A DNA stretch of 48,905 nt from Cytobacillus oceanisediminis (lineage in GTDB: Bacteria; Bacillota; Bacilli; Bacillales; Cytobacillaceae). The notes under the pieces are model-generated. The model did not search any database and had not been told where the DNA came from. It worked only from the letters and a program-made list of their open reading frames with translations. The position numbers and the translations under genes were made by a program. This document shows, in pieces, positions 24,464-32,591 of this stretch. Where the stretch lies: the NCBI RefSeq assembly GCF_004366035.1, contig NZ_SOEE01000018.1, positions 1-48,905 on the forward strand, given 5' to 3'. The first letter of the stretch is position 1, and each line of letters opens with the position of its first letter.

Positions 24464-24488
24464 GATAAATTTAATTATATTAGGAGGC
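24455..24488 (+). promoter_or_regulatory. Translational attenuator hairpin of the cat gene
   Basis: GCCTCCTAA (24455-24463) pairs perfectly with TTAGGAGGC (24480-24488) around a 16-base loop. The right arm holds the whole AGGAGG site used by the cat gene. A ribosome stalled in the leader would open the hairpin and free the site, as in known chloramphenicol-inducible cat genes. Confidence 0.85.
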
Positions 24489-24495
24489 GTTGAGT

Positions 24496-25143
24496 ATGAA
24501 ATTTAACAGTATTAATCGTGATAAGTGGGATCGAAAAGAATATTTTGAACACTATTTACAGCAGCAGACAACATTCAGTCTGACGAATGAAATAAATATT
24601 ACGATACTTATGAAGAACTTAAAGAAAAAGAATTATAAGTTATATCCTGCGTTTATTTTTATAGTGACAAAAATCGTTAACGCCCACAGAGAATTTAGAA
24701 TGAATTTCAACTCAGAAGGTAATTTAGGTTATTGGACAGAGATTTGCCCTCTCTATACCATTTTTGATAAGATGACGCACACATTTTCTGGCATCTGGTC
24801 ACCAAACTTATCAATTTTTTCTGAGTTTCATGCTCAATATGAAAATGATGAAGAAAGATACAATGGTACGGGGCGATTATTTCCAAAAACACCTATACCA
24901 GATAATACTATTCCGATCTCTATGATTCCATGGAGTTCTTTTACCGCATTTAATTTAAATATTAATAATGGCGGGGATTTTCTCTTGCCCATAATAACTG
25001 GAGGGAAGTATTCACAAGTAAATGATGAATTATTCCTTCCAGTCTCTTTACAAATGCATCATGCTGTTTGTGATGGGTATCATGCTGGTGTTTTTATGAA
25101 TGATTTACAAAGGCTTGCTGATGAAAGTGCAGACTGGATTTAG
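24496..25143 (+). CDS. Chloramphenicol O-acetyltransferase, CatA type
   Basis: The protein has 215 residues, the usual length for CatA. SLTNEINITILM, AFIFIVTKIVNAHREFRM, the FSGIWSP and PISMIPWSSFTAFNLN segments are typical. The catalytic block LPVSLQMHHAVCDGYHAG near the C-terminus has the active histidine at about residue 189 and the structural Asp four residues later. It acetylates the 3-hydroxyl of chloramphenicol and works as a trimer. ATG 24496 lies eight bases after AGGAGG. It is probably induced through the attenuator just upstream and ends in a strong terminator. Confidence 0.92.
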   Translation: MKFNSINRDKWDRKEYFEHYLQQQTTFSLTNEINITILMKNLKKKNYKLYPAFIFIVTKIVNAHREFRMNFNSEGNLGYWTEICPLYTIFDKMTHTFSGIWSPNLSIFSEFHAQYENDEERYNGTGRLFPKTPIPDNTIPISMIPWSSFTAFNLNINNGGDFLLPIITGGKYSQVNDELFLPVSLQMHHAVCDGYHAGVFMNDLQRLADESADWI

Positions 25144-25166
25144 CTGGTCATTGGAGGAGTATAAAA

Positions 25167-25197
25167 AAGGAACTGTGTGCAGCAGTTCCTTTTTTTA
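25167..25197 (+). terminator. Terminator of the cat gene
   Basis: AAAGGAACTG pairs with CAGTTCCTTT around a six-base loop and continues into TTTTT. Confidence 0.92.
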
Positions 25198-25257
25198 TAG
25201 AAATCCTAAAGTTAGTAAAGAAAGCGAAAAAATAAAAAGTGACAGGAGTTAGTTACG

Positions 25258-25605
25258 ATGATAAAAGGGCTCGGCGGGATATTTTGTAGAACTAAGAATC
25301 TTGATGCTGTAAAAAAGTGGTATAGTGAAGTGCTGAAGATTGAAATGGAAAATTGAAATAGGACTTTGATTTAACCCCAATTAGGCAATGAGACTATCTT
25401 TTCTTTCTTTGCCGAGAATGACAGTTATTTTCCAGCAGAACAACATGTGATGTTAAATTTTCAAGTAGATAATTTAAACGAGACTATTAAGCATCTTGAA
25501 CAAATTCATGTACCACTTGCTAAGGAAAAAGAGGATAGTGAGTTTGGAAAGTTTATTTGGATCAAAGACCCAGAAGGCCGGCTGGCCGAGCTATGGGAGA
25601 AATAG
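25258..25605 (+). pseudogene. VOC/glyoxalase-family gene with two nonsense codons
   Basis: A single frame of 115 codons reads as a small vicinal-oxygen-chelate protein: IKGLGGIFCRTKNLDAVKKW at the start, a FFAENDSYFP middle, VMLNFQVDNLNETIKHLE, and WIKDPEGRLAELWEK at the end. It is interrupted by TGA at 25354 and TAA at 25372, both in frame and in the middle of a conserved strand region. No frameshift is needed. Two stops argue for a dead gene. ACAGGAG lies upstream of the ATG, so a 32-residue stub could still be made. Confidence 0.82.
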
Positions 25606-25750
25606 CGGGTTGTCATTTATTTGTTTTTGCATTGGATGCTCATAAGCTGTTAATCAAGCAGTTTTTTGTTGGGCAGTTGACCAAATTAAATTATTCTTAT
25701 GATAAATAGTTGACACCCTTCGCTACTCGGTGTTACAATGTACCTGTAAT

Positions 25751-25837
25751 AAGCAATACTGAATAGCGGGAGGTTCCCAAAAGCTGTCCAGTAAAAATTT
25801 TCCCCTGGTACTAAGTAATACTGAATATAAGTCAGAC
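25751..25837. promoter_or_regulatory. Two candidate PadR operators before the padR-DUF1048-ABC cluster
   Basis: AAGCAATACTGAATA (25751-25765) and AAGTAATACTGAATA (25813-25827) repeat with a 62-base period upstream of the padR gene. The second continues as TAAGTCAGAC. A related sequence precedes the ABC gene at 26679. They are likely sites for the adjacent PadR protein. Confidence 0.6.
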
Positions 25838-25858
25838 ACAATAGAGGAGGCTCAGAAC

Positions 25859-26179
25859 ATGGAAAATTTAACTGAAATGCTGAAGGGGTCGCTGGAAGGC
25901 TGTGTACTGGAAATCATCAGCCGACATGAAACCTATGGCTACGAGATTACCCGCCGGCTGAACCAGCTTGGTTTTACCGAAGTCGTGGAAGGGACGGTCT
26001 ACACCATCCTCGTGCGATTAGAAAAGAAAAAGCTGGTGAACGTGGAAAAGAAACCGTCAGATATGGGGCCGCCCCGCAAATTTTACTCACTTAATGATGC
26101 GGGCCGCCAGGAACTTGAATTATTTTGGGAGAAATGGGATTTTGTATCATCAAAAATCAACGTCTTGAAGTCAACCTAG
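25859..26179 (+). CDS. PadR-family transcriptional regulator
   Basis: This 106-residue, single-domain PadR protein has the winged helix (LEGCVLEIISRHETYGYEITRRL, then VVEGTVYTILVRLEKKKLVNVEKK) and a short C-terminal helix (DAGRQELELFWEKWDFVSSKI), as in LmrR-type regulators. GAGGAGG precedes the ATG. The order padR, DUF1048, ABC ATPase, ABC permease is a common Firmicutes arrangement for drug-responsive exporters. Repeated motifs upstream of padR and of the ABC genes suggest that it represses both. Confidence 0.93.
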   Translation: MENLTEMLKGSLEGCVLEIISRHETYGYEITRRLNQLGFTEVVEGTVYTILVRLEKKKLVNVEKKPSDMGPPRKFYSLNDAGRQELELFWEKWDFVSSKINVLKST

Positions 26180-26250
26180 TTTCATAAGATATTCTGTCAG
26201 ATATTTTTGGAGTGTCTTGTTCAGCTTTATAAAAAAGGAGGAAAAATAAC

Positions 26251-26592
26251 ATGTTTGATATGTTCAAAAAAATGATTGGTGATAAAAAAGAATACAAGAT
26301 GATGATGGCACGGGTTGAAGCACTTCCAGAGGATTACCAGTTTGTATTTAAGAAAATTCAAAACTACATGTGGAATTTCTCAGCGGGCAACGGGATGGAT
26401 ATGCTGCACATGCAGTATGAATTAATCGATTTGTTCGAAGCCGGTGCGGCGGAAGGCAGACAAGTGCTTGAAATCACCGGGGATGACGTGGCATCCTTTG
26501 CCGACGAACTAGTGGCAAATGCTAAAACTTATGTCGCCAAGTATCGGGAAGATTTGAATGAGAGTATCATGAAGCGATTGGGAAAAAAGTAA
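26251..26592 (+). CDS. DUF1048 domain protein
   Basis: The 113-residue helical protein matches DUF1048: MFDMFKKMIGDKKEYK, RVEALPEDYQFVFKKIQNYMW, and VLEITGDDVASFADELVANAKTY. It has no membrane segment and no known biochemical role. AAAGGAGG precedes ATG. DUF1048 genes usually sit between a PadR gene and ABC-2 exporter genes, as here. Confidence 0.88.
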   Translation: MFDMFKKMIGDKKEYKMMMARVEALPEDYQFVFKKIQNYMWNFSAGNGMDMLHMQYELIDLFEAGAAEGRQVLEITGDDVASFADELVANAKTYVAKYREDLNESIMKRLGKK

Positions 26593-26672
26593 ATTCACTA
26601 GATAATACCGACTGAATAGGTGTTTTACAAATGTGATTTGTCACCTGCACTATTCAGTTTCATTTTTACTCC

Positions 26673-26704
26673 AGTACTAAGTCATACAGAATATATGTAA
26701 GACT
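26673..26704. promoter_or_regulatory. Third candidate PadR operator, before the ABC genes
   Basis: AAGTCATACAGAATA at 26679-26693, with matching flanks (GTACTAAGT before, TAAGACT after), repeats the padR upstream motif. It lies 60-90 bases before the ABC ATPase start, implying a second promoter for the transporter genes. Confidence 0.55.
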
Positions 26705-26764
26705 AAGTAGAGGGTTGTAGACAATCCAGCTCCGCAAGGCGCTAATTATAAGGAGGAAAAAAGT

Positions 26765-27526
26765 ATGAGCAATACAGCGATTTCTGTAAAAGGGTTAAAA
26801 AAATCCTTTAAAGATAAGGAAGTCTTAAAGGGAGTGGATTTTGAGGTGCGGCGTGGCGAAATTTTCGCCCTGCTGGGTTCAAATGGAGCGGGCAAGACGA
26901 CGACCGTCAACATCCTCTCGACGCTGATGAAGTCCGATGGCGGAGAAGCAGGTATTTGCGGCTTTGACGTTCAGCGTCAACCGGATCATGTTCGCCAAAG
27001 CATCAGTCTGACAGGGCAGTTCGCAGCTTTAGACGGCATGCTCACCGGGCGGGAAAACCTGATGATGATCGCCAAGCTGAGGGGAGTTTCCAATCCCGCT
27101 CAAGTCGCTGATAATCTGCTTGCGAGATTCAGCCTGACCGAGGCGGCCAACCGCCGGGCGGACAATTATTCCGGAGGGATGAAGCGCCGGCTTGACATCG
27201 CTATGAGCCTGATCGGGACACCGGCAGTCATTTTTCTCGATGAACCAACGACAGGGCTTGATCCGGAAGCACGAATTGAAGTCTGGGATACCATCAAGGA
27301 GCTGGCCAGCAGCGGCACGACCATCTTGCTGACGACCCAGTACCTGGAGGAAGCCGAACAACTGGCGGACCGAATCGCCATCCTGCATGGCGGAAAAATC
27401 ATCACGACTGGTACACTTGCCCAACTCAAAGAGATGTTCCCGCCAGCAAAAGTGGAGTATATCGAGAAGCAGCCGACATTGGAGGAAATTTTCCTCGCAA
27501 TCATCGGCAAAAAGGAGGAGATGTAA
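26765..27526 (+). CDS. ABC transporter ATP-binding protein, DrrA-like
   Basis: A protein of 253 residues with Walker A GSNGAGKTT (about 38-46), the signature YSGGMKRRLD (about 137-146), Walker B AVIFLDEPTTGLD (about 155-167) and the H-loop region ILLTTQYLEEAEQLADR. The C-terminal extension (VEYIEKQPTLEEIFLAIIG) is typical of DrrA-type drug exporters. It pairs with the permease whose ATG directly follows the stop codon. AAGGAGG lies upstream. GC content is higher than in the neighbouring accessory genes. Confidence 0.94.
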   Translation: MSNTAISVKGLKKSFKDKEVLKGVDFEVRRGEIFALLGSNGAGKTTTVNILSTLMKSDGGEAGICGFDVQRQPDHVRQSISLTGQFAALDGMLTGRENLMMIAKLRGVSNPAQVADNLLARFSLTEAANRRADNYSGGMKRRLDIAMSLIGTPAVIFLDEPTTGLDPEARIEVWDTIKELASSGTTILLTTQYLEEAEQLADRIAILHGGKIITTGTLAQLKEMFPPAKVEYIEKQPTLEEIFLAIIGKKEEM

Positions 27527-28276
27527 ATGAAAAGCAAAACAGGGGTATTACTAGGCCGTTTAATGCGCAACATCATGCGCAGCCCGGATACGATTATTAC
27601 GGTGGCGATTACGCCGATTATGATGATGCTGCTGTTTGTGTACGTATTTGGCGGGGCCATAGAGACAGGATCGGACAATTACGTCAATTATTTATTGCCG
27701 GGAATTCTGCTGATGGCTATCGCATCCGGCGTCGCTTACACTTCCGTGCGGCTGTTTTCGGATGTTAAGAGCGGGCTGATGGCGCGTTTCATTACGATGC
27801 CCATCAAGCGCTCATCGGTATTGTGGGCTCACGTGCTGACCTCGCTTGTTTCCAATGCGCTTACTATTGGGGTAGTTATCCTCGTAGCTCTCTTGATGGG
27901 CTTCCGTTCCAGCGCCGATATACTGGATTGGCTCGCGGTAGCAGGGATACTCGGACTGTTTACGCTGGCGCTGACATGGCTGGCCGTCATTCCCGGATTA
28001 AAAGCGGGGTCTATGGAAGGGGCGACAGCCTACTCTTACCCGCTGATTTTCCTGCCTTTTATCAGTTCGGCCTTCGTTCCAACCGATACCATGCCTAAAG
28101 TTGTCCGTGTGTTCGCTGAGAACCAGCCCGTGACTTCAATCGTGGATGCGATCCGTGCCCTCTTGTATGAAGGATCTGTAGGCAGCGGCATCTGGATCGC
28201 GCTTGCCTGGTGCGTCGGCATCATGGTCATCTCTTACTTCTTCGCAGTTAAAGAATTCAAACGCCAGTTAGGGTAA
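27527..28276 (+). CDS. ABC-2 type permease, DrrB-like
   Basis: The 249-residue protein has six predicted membrane helices: an N-terminal cytoplasmic piece, then VAITPIMMMLLFVYVFGGAI, LLPGILLMAIASGVAYTSVRL and later segments. The ABC-2 motif region FLPFISSAFVPTDTMPKVVRVFAENQPVTSIVDAIR is diagnostic of drug export permeases. It begins immediately after the ATPase stop codon, with AAGGAGGAG as its ribosome binding site. The two subunits probably export a hydrophobic drug under PadR control. Confidence 0.93.
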   Translation: MKSKTGVLLGRLMRNIMRSPDTIITVAITPIMMMLLFVYVFGGAIETGSDNYVNYLLPGILLMAIASGVAYTSVRLFSDVKSGLMARFITMPIKRSSVLWAHVLTSLVSNALTIGVVILVALLMGFRSSADILDWLAVAGILGLFTLALTWLAVIPGLKAGSMEGATAYSYPLIFLPFISSAFVPTDTMPKVVRVFAENQPVTSIVDAIRALLYEGSVGSGIWIALAWCVGIMVISYFFAVKEFKRQLG

Positions 28277-28362
28277 GTACACCATTATAGGATTAACGGA
28301 ATCATAGCCCATAGGACACTATGGATAAAGGTTTATGAAGCATGTAATAATGAAAAAGGTGA

Positions 28363-28405
28363 ATCTGCAGTTCAGACCTCATGTGGACTGTAGATTCACC
28401 TTTTT
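28363..28405. terminator. Bidirectional terminator between convergent genes
   Basis: AAAAAGGTGAATCTGCAGT pairs with its complement ending CACCTTTTT (one wobble), giving T runs in both directions. It ends the ABC operon and the GDSL gene. Confidence 0.92.
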
Positions 28406-28406
28406 C

Positions 28407-29180
28407 CTATTGTATGATACTTTTTTCAATGACAAGTGACATGCTATCAGCTATTTGCTGATAAGTAGAATCATTCGGATGGAAAACGTCACTGGAAAGA
28501 TCACGTTTGGCATCCGTGACCAGATTGAAAGTATCCACTACTTGAACGCTGTATTTCAAGCCTAGTGTACGGGCAGACTCATTCCACTTTTGGATGATGG
28601 AATCAAATGAATCCCCGTTGGGCGATTGCTTGAATGGATTATATAGCCCCATATAGAGTATGACTGCATTCGGATTACTTTCACGAATGTGCTTAAACGT
28701 CTTTTCCAAATTCGGAATTTGGGTCTCCAGGATGCCAAGGGCGGTTTCTTCTGAATATTTTTTTAGGATCTCCCCGCTATTAAATAGGTTATTTCCCCCA
28801 ATTGTAATGGTAATGATTTTGGCATTTTTAAGAGATCTCTTGACTTCCTTTTGTTCTAACTGGGCCAGCAAATCTTCAATTCTGGCACCTCTTACACCCA
28901 GGTTTTGGAAACGTTCAACAGTATGATTTTCTTTAAGTACATTTCCAATCAGCGGGACAAAACCTTCTCCATTTGATGAGCCGACACCCCTGGTCAATGA
29001 ATCCCCAAGTGCGATATATGTATCGCCAGGTGTGGCAGGACGTTCTTCTGATTTCACTAATATTTCCGCTCGGGGCGGGCTGGTAACATCCATGTAGGCA
29101 CTGAATAGGCCATACCCAAAAAGAACTGTCAGTGCAAGGGATAGTGTTAAAAATAACTGCCGCATCCATTTTTTCATCAT
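28407..29180 (-). CDS. GDSL/SGNH-family hydrolase, membrane-anchored or secreted
   Basis: The 257-residue protein has an N-terminal signal or anchor helix (LFLTLSLALTVLFGYGLFSAY), then block I YIALGDSLTRGVG (Ser about 60), block III TIGGNNLF, and block V SSDVFHPNDSTYQQIAD with the Asp/His pair. These are the SGNH esterase residues. It resembles B. subtilis YpmR-type proteins. Two ATG codons are adjacent. The second (29177) is seven bases from GAGAGG and may be the real start. It is divergent from the next ABC operon. Confidence 0.9.
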   Translation of the reverse strand: MMKKWMRQLFLTLSLALTVLFGYGLFSAYMDVTSPPRAEILVKSEERPATPGDTYIALGDSLTRGVGSSNGEGFVPLIGNVLKENHTVERFQNLGVRGARIEDLLAQLEQKEVKRSLKNAKIITITIGGNNLFNSGEILKKYSEETALGILETQIPNLEKTFKHIRESNPNAVILYMGLYNPFKQSPNGDSFDSIIQKWNESARTLGLKYSVQVVDTFNLVTDAKRDLSSDVFHPNDSTYQQIADSMSLVIEKSIIQ

Positions 29181-29284
29181 TTGACCTCTCTTTTTCTTAT
29201 AATTGTATCCAAATTCTTCTCAAATTGAGTATTTAAAAGAGTCATTATTCGAAAATTTAGTTAGAATAGAACAAGGGTGATGCT

Positions 29285-30211
29285 ATGAGCTTAAAGCCGA
29301 CAGTTCAATTAAAAAATGTAACGAAAATAATTGGAAAGAAAACGATTATTGATAATATATCATTCGAAATTTATCCAGGAGAAGTATTTGGGTTCCTGGG
29401 TCCTAATGGTGCCGGGAAAACTACCACGATCCGGATGCTCGTTGGGCTCATTAAGCCAACGTCCGGAAAGATTAACATCTGCGGTTTTGATGTAAGAAAG
29501 CAATTTGTTCAAGCGATGCAGCGGCTTGGTTCTATCGTCGAAAACCCAGAGCTGTATAAGTATTTGAGCGGGCGCGAAAACCTGCAAATCTTTGCACGGA
29601 TGCTGCCTGATGTGGATGAAGAACGAATCCAAGAGGTCATTGATTTGGTTGATCTAACTGCAAGAATTGATGATCAGGTTCGGACCTATTCATTAGGAAT
29701 GCGTCAGCGCCTTGGTATTGCACAAGCATTGTTAGGCCGTCCGGATGTGCTTATACTGGATGAGCCTACTAATGGACTGGACCCGATGGGAATCAAAGCT
29801 CTGCGGACATTTATCAGGAAGCTGGTCGATGATACGGGCCTTTCGGTGCTCGTATCCAGTCATATTTTAAGTGAAATCGAGTTGCTGGCTGACCGTGTGG
29901 CTATTATGAGCCATGGGAAAATCGTGAAGGTCGGCAGCGTAAGCGATTTAGTTGGTGCACTGTCATCTGGTGTGGATTGGAGAGTCAGTGATTCTTTTCG
30001 TGCACTTGCTATTTTTAAAGAATCCCCATATGTCCAGGCTGCAGAACTATACGATGACCATACTATACACACTCTTATGGATGAAGGCAGAACCTCGATC
30101 CTGAATGAAGCTTTAATGAAGGCGGGTATTGAAGTATGGACGATCGAAAGGAAAGTGCAGACATTGGAGGATCTATTTATTAGTTTGACAGGAGGCGATC
30201 ATATTGTCTAA
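29285..30211 (+). CDS. ABC transporter ATP-binding protein, BcrA/YhcH-like
   Basis: The protein has 308 residues. Walker A GPNGAGKTTT lies near 38, the signature YSLGMRQRLGIAQALLG near 136, Walker B VLILDEPTNGLDPMG near 157, and the H-loop LVSSHILSEIELLADR near 192. A C-terminal 90-residue extension is typical of bacitracin-type (BcrA) and YhcH exporters. Its last eight bases overlap the start of the permease gene, indicating translational coupling. AAGGGTGATG precedes ATG. Confidence 0.93.
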   Translation: MSLKPTVQLKNVTKIIGKKTIIDNISFEIYPGEVFGFLGPNGAGKTTTIRMLVGLIKPTSGKINICGFDVRKQFVQAMQRLGSIVENPELYKYLSGRENLQIFARMLPDVDEERIQEVIDLVDLTARIDDQVRTYSLGMRQRLGIAQALLGRPDVLILDEPTNGLDPMGIKALRTFIRKLVDDTGLSVLVSSHILSEIELLADRVAIMSHGKIVKVGSVSDLVGALSSGVDWRVSDSFRALAIFKESPYVQAAELYDDHTIHTLMDEGRTSILNEALMKAGIEVWTIERKVQTLEDLFISLTGGDHIV

Positions 30212-31202
30212 TCCAAATATGATTGGCCTGATTCATAATGAAGTGATGAAAATTGCTTCCAAAAAACGCCTGGCGGTTGTCATCGTCATTTTAGTCATTC
30301 TAGTCTCTATGTTTACATACGCACAATACCGGGAGATACAGGAGAAAATCGAAAAGCAGGGCACTCTGGACTGGAGAGTGGAGCTTCAGCAGGAGATTGT
30401 CGATCGGCAAAATCGGCTGGCCTCGAGTGGAATCCAGGACGAGTTCAGACAGTTCCTTGAATTTGATCTGAAGCAAAAGCAGTATTATCTGGACAACGAT
30501 ATCAACCCGAACTATCCTGGAGCCCCTACGTTTATCCGCATCTTTTTCTCGCAGGGAATCACACTTGTCCTGCCTTTATTCATTATTATTATAATGGCTG
30601 ATATTGTGAGCGGGGAATATAATGATGGCACCATCAAAACATTACTGTCCCGGCCGGTTAAACGATGGAAAATCCTGATGGCTAAATGGCTGACGGTTTT
30701 GCTGTATACCTCTATGCTGATGGCGGCAACCGTGATTGTCTGTTATGGGGTTTCAGGTATCGTGCTCGGATATGATGGCTGGACCGCACCTATTTTGACC
30801 GGATTTCAAGCTTCTGCATCTGGTGAGTTTTCAACGGAATATATCCATACCCTGCCGATGTGGGAATACCTGCTGATGTCAGTTGGGCTTGCCTGGGTGG
30901 TAACAGCGGTTGTTGGAACCATAAGCATCATGATATCAGTTCTGGTGAAAAATACAGCGACTGGAATCGGGGCAATGATGGCGGTGTTAATCGCAGGCAC
31001 CCTGTTATCTTCTATCGGTTCGAGCTGGACGAGTTCCAAGTATTTAGTGAACTTGAACTTTGATCTGATTAACTACTTGGAAGGTCAAGCTCCGCCGATT
31101 GAAGGGATGTCACTGCCATTTTCATTAACCATTCTTGGGATTTGGGCTGCCGCTTGTCTTGCTGTTGCGTTTTGGAATTTTACTCAGAAGGATATGTATT
31201 AG
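30204..31202 (+). CDS. ABC-2 type permease, YhcI-like
   Basis: This 332-residue protein has an N-terminal membrane helix (LAVVIVILVILVSMFTYAQ), a 90-residue charged external domain and five further helices. IIIIMADIVSGEYNDGTIKTLLSRPVKRWKIL is the typical ABC-2 permease segment. TTG is the start, with AGGAGG ahead of it inside the ATPase gene. It forms an exporter with the preceding ATPase. The substrate is unknown. Confidence 0.92.
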   Translation: MSNPNMIGLIHNEVMKIASKKRLAVVIVILVILVSMFTYAQYREIQEKIEKQGTLDWRVELQQEIVDRQNRLASSGIQDEFRQFLEFDLKQKQYYLDNDINPNYPGAPTFIRIFFSQGITLVLPLFIIIIMADIVSGEYNDGTIKTLLSRPVKRWKILMAKWLTVLLYTSMLMAATVIVCYGVSGIVLGYDGWTAPILTGFQASASGEFSTEYIHTLPMWEYLLMSVGLAWVVTAVVGTISIMISVLVKNTATGIGAMMAVLIAGTLLSSIGSSWTSSKYLVNLNFDLINYLEGQAPPIEGMSLPFSLTILGIWAAACLAVAFWNFTQKDMY

Positions 31203-31311
31203 TGCATTTATTAAGGGAGTCTTAACAATATTTAGAGTTCAGAAATAATTGGTTGACAATTTGATGAATTTAAATTATTATCGCTTTAAATAATTAAAAA
31301 ATTGAATATTT

Positions 31312-31458
31312 TTCTTCTTATCCAGAGAGGTGGAGGGACTGGCCCTTTGAAGCCTCGGCAGCAGGTTCTGATGAATACTGTGCCAATTCCAGCAAGCGCA
31401 ACGCTTGAAAGATGAGAAGAGGGTTATAAAACTCTCTTCTTAGGAGGAGAGTTTTTTT
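31312..31458 (+). promoter_or_regulatory. SAM-I (S-box) riboswitch with terminator
   Basis: The S-box consensus is easy to follow: CTTATCCAGAGAGGTGGAGG near 31317, GGCCCTTTGAAGCCTCGGCA near 31345, GTGCCAATTCCAGCAAG near 31380 and CTTGAAAGATGAGAAG near 31405, which closes P1 with TTCTTCTTATC. It is followed by a terminator, AACTCTC pairing with GAGAGTT, and TTTTTTT (to 31458). High SAM would stop transcription of the two genes downstream. Confidence 0.97.
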
Positions 31459-31526
31459 AATGTTTATATATCCAACTTAAATTATGCGAAAAGTAGTTAT
31501 TTAGAATGCAAGAGGAGAGAAGAAAA

Positions 31527-32576
31527 ATGAAATATGGTTTCTGGCTGCCGATTTTTGGAGGATGGCTGCGAAATGTGGAAGACGAAAAAATGCCGCCAAC
31601 CTTTGAATATGCTAAAAACGTCATTCAGTCGGCTGAAAAATGGGGATACTCGACTACATTAATCGCTGAATTATATTTAAATGATATTAAAGGACCGGAT
31701 CATGATTCTCTTGAAGCCTGGTCCACGGCAGCCGCACTGGCAGCCGTGACAGAAAAAATTGAAATTATGACCGCGGTCCGTCCCGGTTTTCATAATCCTG
31801 CTGTAGCAGCAAAAATGGCAGCCAATATCGATCAAATCAGCAACGGCCGCTTTACTCTAAATGTGGTTTCTGCCTGGTGGGCCGAAGAAGCCCGTCAATA
31901 TGGCGGTATTTTTACAGAGCATGATGAGCGTTATGCACGTACCGAGGAATTCATCGATGTTCTAAAAGGGCTGTGGACGGAAGAAACCTTCAATTATTCC
32001 AGCCAATTTTACAACCTAAAGGACACGAAGCTTGCTCCAAAGCCAGTTCAAAGACCTAACCCGATTCTTTATGCAGGTGGTGAAAGTGAAAAAGGCAAGC
32101 AGACCATTGCAGAAAAATGTGATGCTTATGTTATGCACGGCGGAACGGCTGAAGAGATTAAGCGGAAAATAGGAGAAATGAAGGAACGGCGTGAACAAAC
32201 GGGCAATGCGCCATTCAGTTCATTTGGAATGGCTGCTTATGTTATTTGCCGTGATACAGAAGAAGAGGCTCTTGCTGAGCTTGAAAAAGTCACGACTGTG
32301 AAGGATTCCAGCGGTTATGCAGGCTTTAAGGACTTCACTACAAAATCACAATTAGAGCAGCAGATTCAGCTGCAGGATTACTCTGTCTCTAACAGAGGTC
32401 TGCGGCCAAACCTAGTAGGAACACCAGAGCAAATTGCTGATCGGATTTTACAATATGAAGAAGCTGGCCTGGACCTGCTATTATTGCAATTCTCACCTCA
32501 GCTGGAGGAAATGGAACGCTTTGCAAAAACGGTTATGCCATTAGTGGAACAAAAACGCAGTTTAATAAAGAGCTAG
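31527..32576 (+). CDS. LLM-class flavin-dependent monooxygenase (sulfone/sulfonate type)
   Basis: The protein has 349 residues and is a luciferase-like TIM-barrel monooxygenase. GFWLPIFGGWLRNV, DSLEAWSTAAALAAVTEKIEIMTAVRPGFHNPAVAAKMAANIDQISNGRFTLNVVSAWW and YAGGESEKGKQ are close to the SsuD/SfnG group. These use FMNH2 to release sulfite or methanesulfinate from organosulfur compounds. Control by a SAM-I riboswitch fits a sulfur-scavenging role. ATG 31527 has AGAGGAGAG upstream; an ATG at 31506 lies before that site. An ATP-grasp gene follows 15 bases later. Confidence 0.92.
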   Translation: MKYGFWLPIFGGWLRNVEDEKMPPTFEYAKNVIQSAEKWGYSTTLIAELYLNDIKGPDHDSLEAWSTAAALAAVTEKIEIMTAVRPGFHNPAVAAKMAANIDQISNGRFTLNVVSAWWAEEARQYGGIFTEHDERYARTEEFIDVLKGLWTEETFNYSSQFYNLKDTKLAPKPVQRPNPILYAGGESEKGKQTIAEKCDAYVMHGGTAEEIKRKIGEMKERREQTGNAPFSSFGMAAYVICRDTEEEALAELEKVTTVKDSSGYAGFKDFTTKSQLEQQIQLQDYSVSNRGLRPNLVGTPEQIADRILQYEEAGLDLLLLQFSPQLEEMERFAKTVMPLVEQKRSLIKS

Positions 32577-32591
32577 AAAGGGGCCTGAATA

